From: Collinsella sp. AF33-16
GTDB taxonomy: Bacteria > Actinomycetota > Coriobacteriia > Coriobacteriales > Coriobacteriaceae
Direction of reading: 5' to 3'
Assembly (NCBI RefSeq): GCF_003475325.1
Contig: NZ_QRQC01000005.1
Location: 1 to 64,000 of the forward strand
Length of the DNA: 64,000 bases
Shown here: positions 26,515-35,227 of the stretch, in pieces
How positions within the stretch are numbered: the stretch's first letter is position 1
How the letters are laid out: each line of letters opens with the position of its first letter
Notes under the pieces: generated by a model
What the model was told of the DNA's origin: nothing
Databases searched by the model: none
What the model saw: only the letters and a program-made list of their open reading frames with translations
Program-made: the position numbers and the translations under genes

Positions 26515-27480
26515 ATGGAGAACAAGTACGTCTGCTCTGTCGATATCGGCGGAACTAAGATTGCGACTGCCATCATGGAGTACCCGGCTGACGGTAGTGT
26601 GCCCCATCCCGTTTTTGAGGCCGAGGTTCCCACGGAGGCCCAAGAGGGCGGCGAGGCCGTCTTCCAGCGTATTGAGGCGTCCATCAAGGCTGCTCTCGAG
26701 GCGAATCCCGATGTCGAGGTCCTTGGCGTCGGTATCGGTGCCGCCGGCGTCGTCGATCCCAAGACGGGCGCCATCGCGTATGCCAATGAGATCATGCCCG
26801 GCTGGTCCGGCGTTCAGTTGGGGCCGCGTCTGCGTGAGGATCTCGGTCTTCCCGTTGCCGTTGTAGGCGACGTGCAGGCTCATGCTCTGGGCGAGGCCCA
26901 CTGGGGCGTCGGCAAGGGCAAGTTCTCCGTCTTGTGCCTGGGCATCGGTACGGGCATTGGCGGCGCATATGTCGAGAACGGCCGCGTGATGCAGGGCTTC
27001 CATGGTGCTGCTGGCCATATGGGCCACATCGAGTGCTCGGCTGCCGCCGGCATTCCCTGCGCCTGCGGGCGTTCCGGCCATCTTGAGTCTGTCGCTTCGG
27101 GCACTTCCATTGGTCGTATGTACGATGAGCGCTTTGGCCGCGTCGACCCCAGCCGTCCTTCGGTCGGTCGCGATGTGAACGACCTGTGCCGCGCGGGCGA
27201 CGCAAAGGCAACCGAGGTCATCCACGACGCCGGCTTTGCGCTGGGCGCCAGCTTGGGCTCGCTCGCTAACATCCTGGACCCTGAGGTCATCGTGCTTTCG
27301 GGCGGCGTGATTCACCAAGGTCCCGATTGGCGTTCGCAGACGTGGAAGGATTCGGTGCACGAGGGCTATGCCAGCCAGGCGCTCGATCCGCTTCAGGACA
27401 CGCCGATCCTCATCGGTTCTCTGGAGGGCGATGCTCCGCTCATCGGTGCCGCTGAGCATCTTCTTGCCTCGTTGAAGTAA
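26515..27480 (+). CDS. nanK: ROK-family sugar kinase, probable N-acetylmannosamine kinase
   Basis: The 321-residue kinase would phosphorylate ManNAc released by NanA. ROK hallmarks are the phosphate motif DIGGTKIATAIME at the N-terminus, the catalytic-site segment GIGTGIGGAYVENG, and the zinc motif CACGRSGHLES (about residues 183-193). ROK kinases for glucose, GlcNAc and ManNAc look alike, so specificity is inferred from nanA upstream and nanE downstream. There is no DNA-binding domain, so it is not a ROK repressor. ATG 26515 follows AAGGAGAG. A possible -10 (TATAGT, about 26483) precedes it without a convincing -35. Confidence 0.83.
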   Translation: MENKYVCSVDIGGTKIATAIMEYPADGSVPHPVFEAEVPTEAQEGGEAVFQRIEASIKAALEANPDVEVLGVGIGAAGVVDPKTGAIAYANEIMPGWSGVQLGPRLREDLGLPVAVVGDVQAHALGEAHWGVGKGKFSVLCLGIGTGIGGAYVENGRVMQGFHGAAGHMGHIECSAAAGIPCACGRSGHLESVASGTSIGRMYDERFGRVDPSRPSVGRDVNDLCRAGDAKATEVIHDAGFALGASLGSLANILDPEVIVLSGGVIHQGPDWRSQTWKDSVHEGYASQALDPLQDTPILIGSLEGDAPLIGAAEHLLASLK

Positions 27481-27496
27481 ACGTATCTGCTGTAGG

Positions 27497-27533
27497 AGCC
27501 TCCCGAGACAACACGCCTCGGGAGGCTGTTCTG
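27497..27533 (+). terminator. Intrinsic terminator between nanK and nanE
   Basis: An 11-bp perfect stem AGCCTCCCGAG / CTCGGGAGGCT (27497-27507 with 27517-27527) is followed by a short GTTCT tract. Partial termination is likely, since the 27528-27550 gap is too small for an obvious new promoter. Confidence 0.7.
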
Positions 27534-27550
27534 AGAAAGGTTGCAGCCTT

Positions 27551-28237
27551 ATGACCGTCGATCCTTTGATTCAATCCCTGAAGGGCAAGCTCGTCGTGAG
27601 CGTTCAGGCGTATATGGGCGAGCCGCTTCGTACGCCCGAGACCATGGCTCAAATGTCTCGCGCTTGCGAGCTTGGCGGCGCCGCCGCCATTCGCTGTCAG
27701 GGCCTTGCCGACATTGCCGCTATTAAGGGTCGCTGTGAGGTTCCCGTCATCGGCCTGTGGAAGGATGGACACGAGGGCGTTTACATCACGCCGACGCTGC
27801 GTCACGCTCGCGCCTGCGTTGCTGCCGGTGCCGATATCGTGGCGATCGACGCCACCGATCGTCCGCGTCCCGATGGCAAGACCGTCGAGGATACCTTCCG
27901 CCCGCTGCACGAGGAGGGCGTGCTCCTGATGGCGGATTGTGCCACCATCGAGGACATTCGCCGTGCGGTTGATATGGGCTTTGACCTGGTATCCACCACG
28001 CTTTCTCACGGCGTCGCCGCCATCGACTGCACCATGGCCGATGGCCCCGACCTGCCACTCCTGCGTCAGGCGACCGAGGAATTCCCCGGTCTTCCCATCA
28101 TCTGCGAGGGCCGCGTGCACACGCCCGAGGAGGCTCGCGCTGCGATCGATGCTGGCGCCTGGGCCGTTGTCGTCGGCACCGCCATCACGCACCCCACGAG
28201 TATTACGAGTTGGTTCAAGGCTGCGCTTGAGGCGTAA
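27551..28237 (+). CDS. nanE: N-acetylmannosamine-6-phosphate 2-epimerase
   Basis: The 228-residue TIM-barrel enzyme epimerises ManNAc-6-P to GlcNAc-6-P, linking sialic acid to amino-sugar breakdown. NanE features seen are LVVSVQAYMGEPL at the N-terminus (many homologues have Cys for the first Val-Ser pair), GAAAIRCQG, the catalytic region VIGLWKDGHEGVYITPT with its Lys, DIVAIDATDRPRPDG, LMADCATIEDI, and a C-terminal phosphate-binding segment around ICEGRVHTPEEA and VVGTAITHP. ATG 27551 lies ten bases after GAAAGG. nagA and nagB, needed for the next steps, are not in the window. Confidence 0.92.
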   Translation: MTVDPLIQSLKGKLVVSVQAYMGEPLRTPETMAQMSRACELGGAAAIRCQGLADIAAIKGRCEVPVIGLWKDGHEGVYITPTLRHARACVAAGADIVAIDATDRPRPDGKTVEDTFRPLHEEGVLLMADCATIEDIRRAVDMGFDLVSTTLSHGVAAIDCTMADGPDLPLLRQATEEFPGLPIICEGRVHTPEEARAAIDAGAWAVVVGTAITHPTSITSWFKAALEA

Positions 28238-28288
28238 GACAGGCCTCGTATCCGCTCGGGGCGGTATACTCAATATAGGCAATTGACC

Positions 28289-28326
28289 GCGCGGGATCCG
28301 GGTTGCTGGGTCCCGCGCTTGTTTTT
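28289..28326 (+). terminator. Intrinsic terminator ending the sialic-acid region
   Basis: An 8-bp stem GCGCGGGA / TCCCGCGC (28289-28296 with 28311-28318) is followed by TTGTTTTT. It sits between nanE and rapZ and ends only a few bases before the rapZ ribosome-binding site, so a promoter for rapZ must lie within or before it. Confidence 0.8.
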
Positions 28327-28338
28327 GGGAGGCAGCAC

Positions 28339-29259
28339 ATGCAAAAGGGAGATGCCATGGATGCGGCGGAGCGCTCGGAGCGCATCCCCGATATCGTCAT
28401 CATCACCGGAATGTCCGGATCGGGCCGCACACAGGCCATGCACGTGTTCGAGGACATGGGCTATTTTTGCATTGATAACCTACCTCCGCGTCTCATCGCC
28501 CAGCTTGCCGAGCTCGTCGGCATCAATACGGGCGTGGGCAGGCATCTCGCCGTCACCTGCGATTTGCGTAGCCAGGGACTGTTTGACGAGTTGCTCGATG
28601 CGGTCGCCGCGCTCGAAGAGCGCGAGATGAGCTGCGACATCGTGTTCCTGGAGGCTTCTGACGAGGTGCTGATTCGTCGCTACAGCGAAAATCGCCGCCG
28701 TCATCCCATTGCCAAGCCGGGGGAGACTACGGCCGATGCCATTCAGCGCGAGCGCCTTCAGCTGCAGGGCGTGCGCGATCGAGCCGATATGATTATCGAC
28801 ACGAGCCGCCTGCGCACCTCTGCCCTGCGCAACAAATTGCGCATGGCGTTCTCCGAGTTGTCCGACCAGCAGCTCATGGACGTTCACGTGTTCTCGTTTG
28901 GCTTTAAGCACGGTATGCCCGTCGAGGCGGACATTATGATCGACGTTCGCTTCCTGCCCAATCCGTTTTACGATCCCGAGATGCGTACCATGACCGGTCT
29001 CGATAAGAAAGTCTCCGACTTTGTTCTGGACCATCCCAAGACCCAGGAGTTCTGGAAGGCCTGGACGCAGCTGCTCGATACGGTGATGCCGGGCTATATC
29101 GCGGAGGGTAAGCCGCAGCTTTCTATCGCCATCGGCTGCACGGGCGGACAGCACCGTAGCGTCGCCATTGCCGAGGCCACGGCCCGTTACCTGGAAGGCG
29201 CCCAGTATCACGTGAGCATCTCCCACCGCGACCTGTCGCGCGCCAACACGAAGGCATAG
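28339..29259 (+). CDS. rapZ: RNase adapter protein / nucleotide-binding protein RapZ (YvcJ)
   Basis: The 306-residue protein has an N-terminal P-loop domain (VIITGMSGSGRTQAMHVFED, residues about 18-37) and a C-terminal domain with FSFGFKHGMP, DIMIDVRFLPNPFY and IGCTGGQHRSV, the latter forming the putative ligand pocket. Enterobacterial RapZ controls amino-sugar synthesis through RNase E and small RNAs; in actinobacteria its partner is unclear, but the gene regularly neighbours whiA, as here. Two starts are plausible: ATG 28339 after GGGAGG, and ATG 28357 after AAGGGAGA. No yvcK gene lies between rapZ and whiA, unlike in many relatives. Confidence 0.93.
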   Translation: MQKGDAMDAAERSERIPDIVIITGMSGSGRTQAMHVFEDMGYFCIDNLPPRLIAQLAELVGINTGVGRHLAVTCDLRSQGLFDELLDAVAALEEREMSCDIVFLEASDEVLIRRYSENRRRHPIAKPGETTADAIQRERLQLQGVRDRADMIIDTSRLRTSALRNKLRMAFSELSDQQLMDVHVFSFGFKHGMPVEADIMIDVRFLPNPFYDPEMRTMTGLDKKVSDFVLDHPKTQEFWKAWTQLLDTVMPGYIAEGKPQLSIAIGCTGGQHRSVAIAEATARYLEGAQYHVSISHRDLSRANTKA

Positions 29260-29265
29260 GCCTGC

Positions 29266-30195
29266 ATGTCGTTTACCGCTGAGGTGCGCGACGAGCTTGC
29301 GCGCTGCGAACCCGAATGTGAATACTGCGATTTGTCGACGCTTGCCGCCCTGACGCGTGTGAGCGGTACGCTTTCGTTGGCCGGCTCCGGGCGGTATCGT
29401 TTGACGGTCGCGACCGAGACGGGCGCCGTCGCGCGCACGATGATCACACTGACGCATCGCATCCTTAAGCTCAAAACGGAGTTCACCGTCCGTAAATCTG
29501 TATTGCATAAGGTTCGAAACTACCTCATCACCTTGCCCGATCAACCCGACCTGGACAAGGCTCTGGTGCTGCTGGGCATTCTCGACCGCAGGGGAGGGCT
29601 CGTCGCCGGTGTTCCCCGGCACATCGTTGCCCGTCCCTGCTGCAGGCTTGCCTACATCCGCGGCGCGCTCATCGCGGGCGGTTTCGTGGCCGATCCCCGC
29701 GGCGACTTTCATTTGGAGATCGCGGTGCAGGGCGAGCAATATGCCAAGGGGCTTTGCGATCTGTTGGAGCAGATTGGGGTCCATGCTCGTGTTAATGCGC
29801 GGCGGGGGTCATATGCCGTGTACATTAAGAGCGCCGAGGAAATCGAGCATCTATTAAAGCTGATTGGTGCCAAGCGCAGCGTTGCCGAGATTGAGGAGGC
29901 GCGCGCGGTCAAGTTGGTTAAGAACGATGTGAACCGTCGCGTGAACGCCGAGCTCGCCAACCAGACCAGAAGCGCCGGTGCTGCCCAGCATCAGCTTGCG
30001 CTTATCGATGAGCTCGAGCAGCGAGGCCTTCGCGATGCGCTTCCGGATGCCTTGGCGGTCTTTTGCGACCTGCGCGAGCGCTATCCCGATCTTTCGCTGC
30101 GTGATTTAGGGGAGATGGCTGACCCTCCCTTGTCGAAGTCGGCCCTCTACCATCGTGTTTTACGGCTTGAAAAGCTCATTGAAGCAAACAGGTAG
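29266..30195 (+). CDS. whiA: DNA-binding protein WhiA
   Basis: The 309-residue protein has an N-terminal homing-endonuclease-like (LAGLIDADG-derived) fold, visible from SFTAEVRDELAR through AYIRGALIAGG, and a C-terminal helix-turn-helix (LSLRDLGEMADPPLSKSALY). In Streptomyces WhiA acts with WhiB in sporulation; in non-sporulating bacteria it affects cell division and chromosome segregation. The organism shows no sporulation genes here, so the latter role is more likely. ATG 29266 is six bases after rapZ and lacks a strong ribosome-binding site, suggesting coupling to rapZ. Confidence 0.94.
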   Translation: MSFTAEVRDELARCEPECEYCDLSTLAALTRVSGTLSLAGSGRYRLTVATETGAVARTMITLTHRILKLKTEFTVRKSVLHKVRNYLITLPDQPDLDKALVLLGILDRRGGLVAGVPRHIVARPCCRLAYIRGALIAGGFVADPRGDFHLEIAVQGEQYAKGLCDLLEQIGVHARVNARRGSYAVYIKSAEEIEHLLKLIGAKRSVAEIEEARAVKLVKNDVNRRVNAELANQTRSAGAAQHQLALIDELEQRGLRDALPDALAVFCDLRERYPDLSLRDLGEMADPPLSKSALYHRVLRLEKLIEANR

Positions 30196-30388
30196 ATTAA
30201 AGTATCGACTTATATACGGATTTAGCTGCTGTTTTAGTATTTAAAACGTTTTAACGTAAATTTGATTTTCAATTTCGAGCATTCTCGTGAAATTCAAGTC
30301 AAAAAAAAGGTATATTAGGCGAGTGGTTAGTTTGTGGGCCTCAACGGCAGGCGCTGTAGCTTGCGGGGGCCTTACGAAAGGAGACACA
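30196..30388 (+). promoter_or_regulatory. AT-rich promoter region of the glycolytic operon
   Basis: This gap is strikingly AT-rich. It contains a perfect 14-base palindrome TTAAAACGTTTTAA (30241-30254), an imperfect inverted repeat around 30268-30298 (TTCAATTTCGAG with CTCGTGAAATTCAA), and a -10-like TATATT at 30311-30316 with no clear -35. The symmetrical elements are candidates for a glycolytic regulator such as a CggR-type protein, but that is a guess. Confidence 0.5.
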
Positions 30389-31414
30389 ATGGCAGTAAAG
30401 GTTGCTATTAACGGCTTCGGTCGCATCGGTCGTCTGGCTTTCCGTCAGATGTTCGGTCATGAGGGCTCCGAGATCGTCGCTATCAACGACCTCACCTCTC
30501 CCGATATGCTCGCTTACCTGCTGAAGTACGACTCCACGCAGGGCAACTACGCTCGCGATCACGAGGTCGTTGCTGGCGAGGATTCCATCACCGTTGACGG
30601 CAAGGAGATCAAGATCTACAAGGAGGCCGACGCCAACAACCTGCCTTGGGGCGACCTCGACGTCGACGTCGTTCTCGAGTGCACCGGCTTCTACACCAGC
30701 AAGGCTAAGGCTCAGGCCCACATCAACGCTGGCGCCAAGAAGGTCGTCATCTCCGCTCCGGCTGGCAGCGATCTGCCCACCATCGTGTACAACGTCAACC
30801 ACGAGACGCTGACCGCTGAGGACAACATCATCTCCGCTGCTTCCTGCACCACCAACTGCCTCGCCCCGATGGCCAAGGGTCTGAACGACTTCGCTCCCAT
30901 CGTGTCCGGCATCATGACCACCATTCACGCCTGGACTGGCGACCAGATGCCGCTCGACGGCCCGCAGCGCAAGGGCAACAAGCGTCGTAGCCGCGCCTGC
31001 GCCGTCAACATCGTCCCCAACACCACCGGTGCTGCCAAGGCTATCGGCCTGGTTCTCCCCGAGCTCAACGGTAAGCTCATCGGTGCCGCCCAGCGCGTCC
31101 CGACGCCGACCGGCTCCATCACCAACCTCTACGCTGTCGTTGACAAGAAGGTCACCGTCGACGAGGTCAACGCTGCTATGAAGGCCTACGCTGCCACCAT
31201 CTCCGAGACCTTCGGTTACAACGAGGACGACATCGTCTCCACCGACATCATCGGCGAGACCCATGGCTCCATCTTCGATGCCACTCAGACCATGTGCTCT
31301 GACCTCGGCAACGGCCAGACCCTCGTTCAGGTCACCTCTTGGTACGACAACGAGAACTCCTACACCTCTCAGATGGTCCGCACCATCAAGTACTTCGAGA
31401 AGTTCGTTGCTTAA
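30389..31414 (+). CDS. gap: Glyceraldehyde-3-phosphate dehydrogenase, type I
   Basis: The 341-residue enzyme oxidises glyceraldehyde-3-phosphate to 1,3-bisphosphoglycerate using NAD+. The Rossmann opening is [17 protein letters not shown]; the catalytic Cys lies in [12 protein letters not shown]; the conserved C-terminal [13 protein letters not shown] is present. ATG 30389 follows GAAAGGAG. Codon choice is strongly biased (almost only CTC/CTG, AAG, GAG, GGC, GCT), as expected of a highly expressed gene. A terminator separates it from pgk, which suggests extra gap messenger, as in other gap operons. Confidence 0.97.
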   Translation: MAVKVAINGFGRIGRLAFRQMFGHEGSEIVAINDLTSPDMLAYLLKYDSTQGNYARDHEVVAGEDSITVDGKEIKIYKEADANNLPWGDLDVDVVLECTGFYTSKAKAQAHINAGAKKVVISAPAGSDLPTIVYNVNHETLTAEDNIISAASCTTNCLAPMAKGLNDFAPIVSGIMTTIHAWTGDQMPLDGPQRKGNKRRSRACAVNIVPNTTGAAKAIGLVLPELNGKLIGAAQRVPTPTGSITNLYAVVDKKVTVDEVNAAMKAYAATISETFGYNEDDIVSTDIIGETHGSIFDATQTMCSDLGNGQTLVQVTSWYDNENSYTSQMVRTIKYFEKFVA

Positions 31415-31452
31415 TTTAGCTTTTAGCGAATAGCTCGTTGAGCGTCTAAAGA

Positions 31453-31499
31453 AGGGCGCGGCCTTATAGGGCTTACACCCTAGGGTCGCGCCCTTTTTA
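31453..31499 (+). terminator. Intrinsic terminator between gap and pgk
   Basis: An 8-bp stem AGGGCGCG / CGCGCCCT (31453-31460 with 31487-31494), extended by wobble pairs and an inner AGGG/CCCT pairing, is followed by five T residues. Confidence 0.85.
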
Positions 31500-31554
31500 T
31501 AAGAAATCGTCTGCCGTAATGGGAGGCAGACACGTACGAAAGGTAGAAGCAAAC

Positions 31555-32745
31555 ATGGCCTTTACCAAGAAGACCGTCCGCGACATCGATGTCGACGGCA
31601 AGCGCGTTCTCGTCCGCGTTGACTTTAACGTGCCTATCAAGGATGGCGTCGTTGGCGACACCACCCGTATCAAGGCTGCCCTGCCCACCATCAACTATCT
31701 CGTTGAGCACAATGCTCGCGTCATCCTCATGAGCCACCTCGGCCGTCCCGATGGCACCGGCTTCCAGCCCGAGCTGTCCCTCGAGCCCGTCGCCAAGAAG
31801 CTCGCCGAGCTCTCTGGTCTTGACGTTGCCTTTGTTGCCGACACCTACGGCGAGAAGGCTGCCGAGGCTGTCGCCGCCGTCGAGCCGGGCAAGGTTCTCG
31901 TTCTCGAGAACGTCCGCTTCGATAAGCGTGAGAAGAAGAACGATCCCGAGATCGCCAAGAAGCTCGCTTCCTATGGTGACGTCTTCGTTCTCGATGCCTT
32001 CGGCACCGCTCACCGCGCCCAGGGTTCCGTCGTGGGCCCCGCCGCTTACCTGCCTGCCGTCGCCGGCTTCCTGCTCGAGAAGGAGGTCGACACGCTGACC
32101 GGCATCTTCGCCGAGCCCGAGCGCCCCTTCGTCGCCATCGTCGGCGGTTCCAAGGTTTCCTCCAAGATCGGCGTTCTCGATCACCTCATCGACTCTGCTG
32201 ACACCCTGATCATCGGTGGCGGTATGGCCTACACCTTCTTCCTGGCTCAGGGCCTGTCCGTCGGTCAGTCCCTCAAGGAAGAGGACTGGGTCGAGCGCGC
32301 TGGCGAGATGCTCAAGAAGGCCGAGGAGAAGGGCGTCAAGATCCTGCTCCCCATCGACAACCGCGTTGCCGATCACTTTGGCGAGGACGCTGTCCCCGAG
32401 GTTGTCGCTTCCGACGCTATCCCCGACGATCGTGAGGGCATGGACATCGGCCCCAAGACCGAGGAGCTCTACGCCGAGGCCGTCAAGGGCGCCAAGACCG
32501 TGTTCTGGAATGGCCCCATGGGCGTCTTCGAGTTCGACAACTTTGCTCACGGCACCCAGGCTATCGCCGAGGCTGTCGCCGAGGCCGACTGCACCTCGAT
32601 CATCGGCGGTGGCGACTCTGTCGCAGCTGTCAACAAGTTCAACCTGGCCGACAAGATGAGCTGGATCTCCACCGGTGGTGGCGCTTCCATGGAGCTCGTC
32701 GAGGGTAAGGCCCTGCCCGGAGTGGAGGCGCTTCTCGATGCCTAA
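31555..32745 (+). CDS. pgk: Phosphoglycerate kinase
   Basis: The 396-residue two-domain kinase forms ATP from 1,3-bisphosphoglycerate. Signature segments are KRVLVRVDFNVP (residues about 15-26), MSHLGRPDG, FVAIVGGSKVSSKIGVL, and the C-terminal nucleotide-site FWNGPMGVFE and IIGGGDSVAA. ATG 31555 follows GAAAGG at somewhat long spacing; the frame opens at 31519 without support. It overlaps tpiA by eight bases, and both are probably cotranscribed with gpmI. Confidence 0.97.
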   Translation: MAFTKKTVRDIDVDGKRVLVRVDFNVPIKDGVVGDTTRIKAALPTINYLVEHNARVILMSHLGRPDGTGFQPELSLEPVAKKLAELSGLDVAFVADTYGEKAAEAVAAVEPGKVLVLENVRFDKREKKNDPEIAKKLASYGDVFVLDAFGTAHRAQGSVVGPAAYLPAVAGFLLEKEVDTLTGIFAEPERPFVAIVGGSKVSSKIGVLDHLIDSADTLIIGGGMAYTFFLAQGLSVGQSLKEEDWVERAGEMLKKAEEKGVKILLPIDNRVADHFGEDAVPEVVASDAIPDDREGMDIGPKTEELYAEAVKGAKTVFWNGPMGVFEFDNFAHGTQAIAEAVAEADCTSIIGGGDSVAAVNKFNLADKMSWISTGGGASMELVEGKALPGVEALLDA

Positions 32746-33505
32746 TCGCACCCTTCTTATCGCTGGTAACTGGAAGATGAACAACGACGTCGCCGAGGCT
32801 GCCAAGCTTGCCGACGAGCTGGCTCAGGCTCTGCCCGAGGTTCCGGCTGGCGTCGAGGTGCTCGTCTGCCCTCCGACCATCGACATCACCACGGTTCATG
32901 ACCGCATTCAGGCTGCCCCCATCGCCCTCGGTGCACAGAACGTGTACTGGGAGGCCAAGGGTGCCTTCACCGGTGAGTCCTCTTGCGACATGCTCAAGTC
33001 CGCTGGCTGCACCTACTGCATCATCGGTCACTCCGAGCGTCGCGACTACTTCCACGAGACCGACGAGGACCAGAACAAGAAGGCTAAGGCTCTCGTTGCC
33101 GCCGGCCTTGTTCCCGTCTTCTGCTGCGGCGAGTCCCTCGAGGTCCGCGAGGCTGGCACCTATGTCGAGCACGTCGTGAACCAGGTCAATGCTGGCCTTG
33201 CTGGTCTTGAGATCACCTGCCCCAAGCAGGTCGTCGTCGCCTACGAGCCCATCTGGGCCATCGGCACCGGCAAGACCGCTACCGCCGAGGACGCTCAGGA
33301 GGTCTGCGGTGCTATCCGTGAGACCCTCAAGGAGATGTTCGGCGAGGAGCTCGCTAACGGCATCCGCGTGCTGTATGGCGGTTCCGCCAAGCCCGGCAAC
33401 ATCGCCGAGCTCGTCGCCAAGCCCGACGTTGACGGCGCCCTCGTGGGCGGCGCTTCGCTCAAGGCTGCCGACTTCGCCTCTATGGTCGTCAAGGCAGGCG
33501 AGTAG
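32738..33505 (+). CDS. tpiA: Triosephosphate isomerase
   Basis: The 255-residue TIM-barrel enzyme interconverts dihydroxyacetone phosphate and glyceraldehyde-3-phosphate. It shows the N-terminal GNWKMN with the catalytic Lys, the catalytic His in IIGHSERRDYF, the catalytic Glu in VVAYEPIWAIGTG, and the phosphate-binding YGGSAKPGN. ATG 32738 lies inside the end of pgk and is preceded by a G-rich GGAGTGGAGG, so translation is coupled. Five bases separate it from gpmI. Confidence 0.97.
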   Translation: MPNRTLLIAGNWKMNNDVAEAAKLADELAQALPEVPAGVEVLVCPPTIDITTVHDRIQAAPIALGAQNVYWEAKGAFTGESSCDMLKSAGCTYCIIGHSERRDYFHETDEDQNKKAKALVAAGLVPVFCCGESLEVREAGTYVEHVVNQVNAGLAGLEITCPKQVVVAYEPIWAIGTGKTATAEDAQEVCGAIRETLKEMFGEELANGIRVLYGGSAKPGNIAELVAKPDVDGALVGGASLKAADFASMVVKAGE

Positions 33506-33510
33506 GACAT

Positions 33511-35064
33511 ATGGCACAACGTCATCTTCCTGCACTCCTGATTATCATGGATGGCTGCGGCCTTGCTCCGGCCGATGGCGAGAACGCCGTCGCCGCTGCC
33601 AAGACGCCCTTCCTTGATGGCCTGTACGAGAAGTACCCCCACACCACGCTCGGTGCTTCGGGCGAGGACGTGGGCCTTCCCGACGGCCAGATGGGTAACT
33701 CCGAGGTGGGTCACCTCAACATCGGTGCCGGCCGCATCGTGTTCCAGGAGCTTTCGCGCATCAACAATGCCATCAAGGACGGCTCCATCGCCAAGAACGA
33801 GGTTTTCGTCAAGGCTATGGACGATGTCAAGGCTGACGGTAAGACTCTCCACCTCATGGGCCTTATGAGCCCTGGCGGTGTTCATTCTCACATGAACCAC
33901 GTCGAGGCTCTGGTCAAGATGGCTGCCGAGCACGGTGTCAAGACCGTTCGCGTCCACGCCTTCATGGATGGTCGCGACGTTGACCCGCAGTCCGGTGCCG
34001 GTTACATGAGCGAGTTCTGCGCTTTCCTGGCTAAGATCTCCGAGGAGACCGGTTGCGACGCTCGCGTTGCCACCGTTTCGGGCCGCTATTGGGCCATGGA
34101 CCGCGACAACCGCTGGGAGCGCATCCAGCGTGCCTACGACGTCATGGTCAACGCGTCCGATGCCGATACCGACCCCGTTGCCGGTATCAAGGCCTACTAC
34201 GAGAAGGATCCGCGCGGCGACGAGTTCGTCGAGCCCTTCGCTGCCCACAACGAGGGCATTCACGAGGGCGACGCGGCCATCTTCTTCAACTTCCGTCCCG
34301 ACCGCGCCCGTCAGATGACCCGCGTGTTCACGGACAAGGAGTTCGACGGCTTTGAGCGCGAGCAGATTAAGCTTTCGCACTTTGTGACGATGACCGAGTA
34401 CGATCCGACGTTTGACGTTGAGGTCGCCTTCCCCAAGACATTCCCTGAGAACGTCCTGGCTGACGTTATCGCCGCCAATGGCCTGAAGCAGCTGCATACC
34501 GCCGAGACCGAGAAGTACGCCCACGTGACGTTCTTCCTCAACGGCGGCATCGAGGAGCCCAAGGAGGGCGAGGAGCGCGTGCTCGTCGCTTCCCCTAAGG
34601 TTGCTACCTACGATCTGCAGCCCGAGATGAGCGCTCCCGAGGTTACCGAGAAGCTCGTCGCCGCCATCAACGAGGATCGCGCTGATTTCTACATCGTGAA
34701 CTTCGCGAACTGCGACATGGTTGGTCACACCGGTGTCTTCGACGCCGCCGTTAAGGCCGTCGAGGCTGTTGACGATGCCCTGTCCAAGGTTGTCCCGGCG
34801 ATTCTCGCTAAGGGCGGCTTTGCGCTGATTACCGCCGACCACGGCAACGCCGATCACATGTTTGACGTTGCTTCCGACGGTTCCAAGCATCCGTTTACGG
34901 CTCACACCACCAACCGTGTGCCGTTTATCATCGTTGATGAGAAGGCACAGCTCACCGGTATCGAGGACGGTCGTCTCTCCGATATCGCCCCGACTATGCT
35001 CACCATGGCTGGTCTGGAGCCTTCCGCCGAGATGACGGGCCGCGTGCTCGCAACCGAGGCCTAA
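33511..35064 (+). CDS. gpmI: 2,3-bisphosphoglycerate-independent phosphoglycerate mutase
   Basis: The 517-residue alkaline-phosphatase-fold, Mn-dependent enzyme interconverts 3- and 2-phosphoglycerate. The N-terminal metal site is LLIIMDGCGLAP, and the phosphoserine lies in MGNSEVGHLNIGAG (about residue 63). The transferase domain has HAFMDGRDVDPQSG and the phosphatase domain ends in ITADHGNADHM and HTTNRVPFI. Length matches the family. It closes the operon and is followed by a terminator. An enolase gene is not in the window. Confidence 0.97.
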   Translation: MAQRHLPALLIIMDGCGLAPADGENAVAAAKTPFLDGLYEKYPHTTLGASGEDVGLPDGQMGNSEVGHLNIGAGRIVFQELSRINNAIKDGSIAKNEVFVKAMDDVKADGKTLHLMGLMSPGGVHSHMNHVEALVKMAAEHGVKTVRVHAFMDGRDVDPQSGAGYMSEFCAFLAKISEETGCDARVATVSGRYWAMDRDNRWERIQRAYDVMVNASDADTDPVAGIKAYYEKDPRGDEFVEPFAAHNEGIHEGDAAIFFNFRPDRARQMTRVFTDKEFDGFEREQIKLSHFVTMTEYDPTFDVEVAFPKTFPENVLADVIAANGLKQLHTAETEKYAHVTFFLNGGIEEPKEGEERVLVASPKVATYDLQPEMSAPEVTEKLVAAINEDRADFYIVNFANCDMVGHTGVFDAAVKAVEAVDDALSKVVPAILAKGGFALITADHGNADHMFDVASDGSKHPFTAHTTNRVPFIIVDEKAQLTGIEDGRLSDIAPTMLTMAGLEPSAEMTGRVLATEA

Positions 35065-35091
35065 GAGAAAACTCCAAGCGATTTCATGCGA

Positions 35092-35124
35092 GGGGGTTGC
35101 CCATATTCGGGCAACCCCCTTTTG
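35092..35124 (+). terminator. Intrinsic terminator after gpmI
   Basis: A perfect 11-bp stem GGGGGTTGCCC / GGGCAACCCCC (35092-35102 with 35109-35119) around ATATTC is followed by four T residues. Confidence 0.9.
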
Positions 35125-35227
35125 GTATTTCTGCCATTTCTACCCCGTCCCTAAATGGCAGGTGGGGGAGTGTTGGAGGTTGTGGTACAGTACTGGAGTT
35201 TGAATTGTTCTATTAAGGAGCTTATCT

